A stretch of 64,000 bases of DNA, from assembly GCF_027797465.1 (NCBI RefSeq), contig NZ_CP115608.1:1116001-1180000 (forward strand). The letters run 5' to 3'. The position numbers and the translations under genes were made by a program. How positions within the stretch are numbered: position 1 is the stretch's first letter; each line of letters starts with the position of its first letter. The DNA comes from Campylobacter sp. CN_NE2 (GTDB lineage Bacteria > Campylobacterota > Campylobacteria > Campylobacterales > Campylobacteraceae). Shown here piece after piece: positions 63,780 to 64,000 of this stretch. The notes under the pieces are model-generated. The model did not search any database. It was not told the DNA's origin and saw only the letters and a list, made by a program, of their open reading frames with translations.

Positions 63780-64000
63780 AAATTTACATGTTTTTTACGG
63801 ACCTATCGAAGCGGTAAAAGGGATAAATTTTAGCGTTGGAACAGGCAAAATCGTAAGTCTAATCGGCTCAAATGGTGCCGGAAAAACCTCAACGCTAAAC
63901 GCACTTTTAAATTCAGTCAAACGCACAGGCGAAGTTACATTTTTGGGCTATCAAACAGAACGCCATAAAACTCACACGCTCGTAAAACAGGGCATTTCGC
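63766..64000 (+). CDS. livF: Branched-chain amino-acid ABC ATPase LivF, 5' part
   Basis: The first 78 codons of the second Liv ATPase: [20 protein letters not shown], then the Walker A region SLIGSNGAGKTSTLNALL. The family length is about 230-240, so about two thirds lies beyond the window. The ATG at 63766 has TTAGGAGATG upstream and lies inside the last codons of livG. Confidence 0.93.
   Translation, partial: MISVKNLHVFYGPIEAVKGINFSVGTGKIVSLIGSNGAGKTSTLNALLNSVKRTGEVTFLGYQTERHKTHTLVKQGIS

Overview
The window is a contiguous piece of an AT-rich Campylobacterota chromosome, most likely a Campylobacter species. The indicators are the gene families (CmeBC-type efflux, short-TGS ThrS, Campylobacter-style NosL and SecG, LivJHMGF), very tight gene overlaps, frequent TTG starts, and -10 boxes of the TATAAT type, mostly with weak -35 regions. 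I cannot name the species. No prophage, transposase, rRNA operon or CRISPR array is visible. Most of the window is ordinary chromosome, and the unusual content lies in a few repeat-rich gaps.

Layout. 1-3361: 3' end of an RND efflux pump gene and its outer-membrane lipoprotein. 3426-4593: two secreted-protein genes of unknown role behind a promoter whose spacer holds a 15-base homopolymer. 4594-5137: repeat-rich gap. 5138-9561: AAA+ ATPase, FadL-like porin, endonuclease IV and a lipoprotein. 9687-11073: tRNA-Glu and a Bcr/CflA exporter. 11074-11756: repeat-rich gap. 11757-14861: thrS-infC-rpmI-rplT. 15004-19169: HIRAN protein, small periplasmic protein, Fe superoxide dismutase, acidic mini-protein, MscS channel and carbonic anhydrase. 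19332-23143: BI-1 protein, secG, frr, pyrE, RDD protein and tpx. 23314-30103: dicarboxylate transporter, DUF945 protein, pyrG and recJ. 30126-35413: AraC regulator, NTF2-like protein, membrane protein, MmcQ/YjbR, cytidylate-kinase-like protein, Mrr-type nuclease and lrgAB. 35531-43939: coaE, purM, tRNA-Val, nhaA, hemJ, TM2 protein, lspA, glmM, rpsT, prfA and a double universal stress protein. 44032-50024: membrane protein, exonuclease III, mntP, an EamA transporter and znuBCA. 50139-54099: methyltransferase, di-haem peroxidase and a degenerate GGDEF-EAL protein. 54422-58546: five overlapping genes combining a two-domain NosL protein with an FtsX/LolD-type ABC transporter and a Cys-motif membrane protein. 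58598-64000: ung and livJ-livHMGF, with livF cut by the window end.

How the parts work together. Several units are clear: translation (thrS-infC-rpmI-rplT, and rpsT-prfA divergent from glmM), cell-envelope biogenesis (glmM-lspA), zinc uptake (znuABC, with metal-ligand-rich segments in both the binding protein and the ATPase), branched-chain amino-acid uptake (liv), and the NosL/ABC operon, which looks like a periplasmic copper or thiol-metal system.

The most interesting material is non-coding. Four gaps (about 4.68-5.12 kb, 11.06-11.57 kb, 54.11-54.38 kb, 60.58-60.88 kb) are built from the same palindromic modules in the same relative order. In at least two modules the stem sequences differ between copies while base pairing is kept, which points to selection for, or copying of, a folded DNA or RNA structure rather than a fixed sequence. 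The second notable item is a probable phase-variable promoter (TTGACA, 21-base spacer with a T15 run, TATCAT) in front of the two secreted-protein genes. All functional statements rest on motif reading by eye; no database search was possible.
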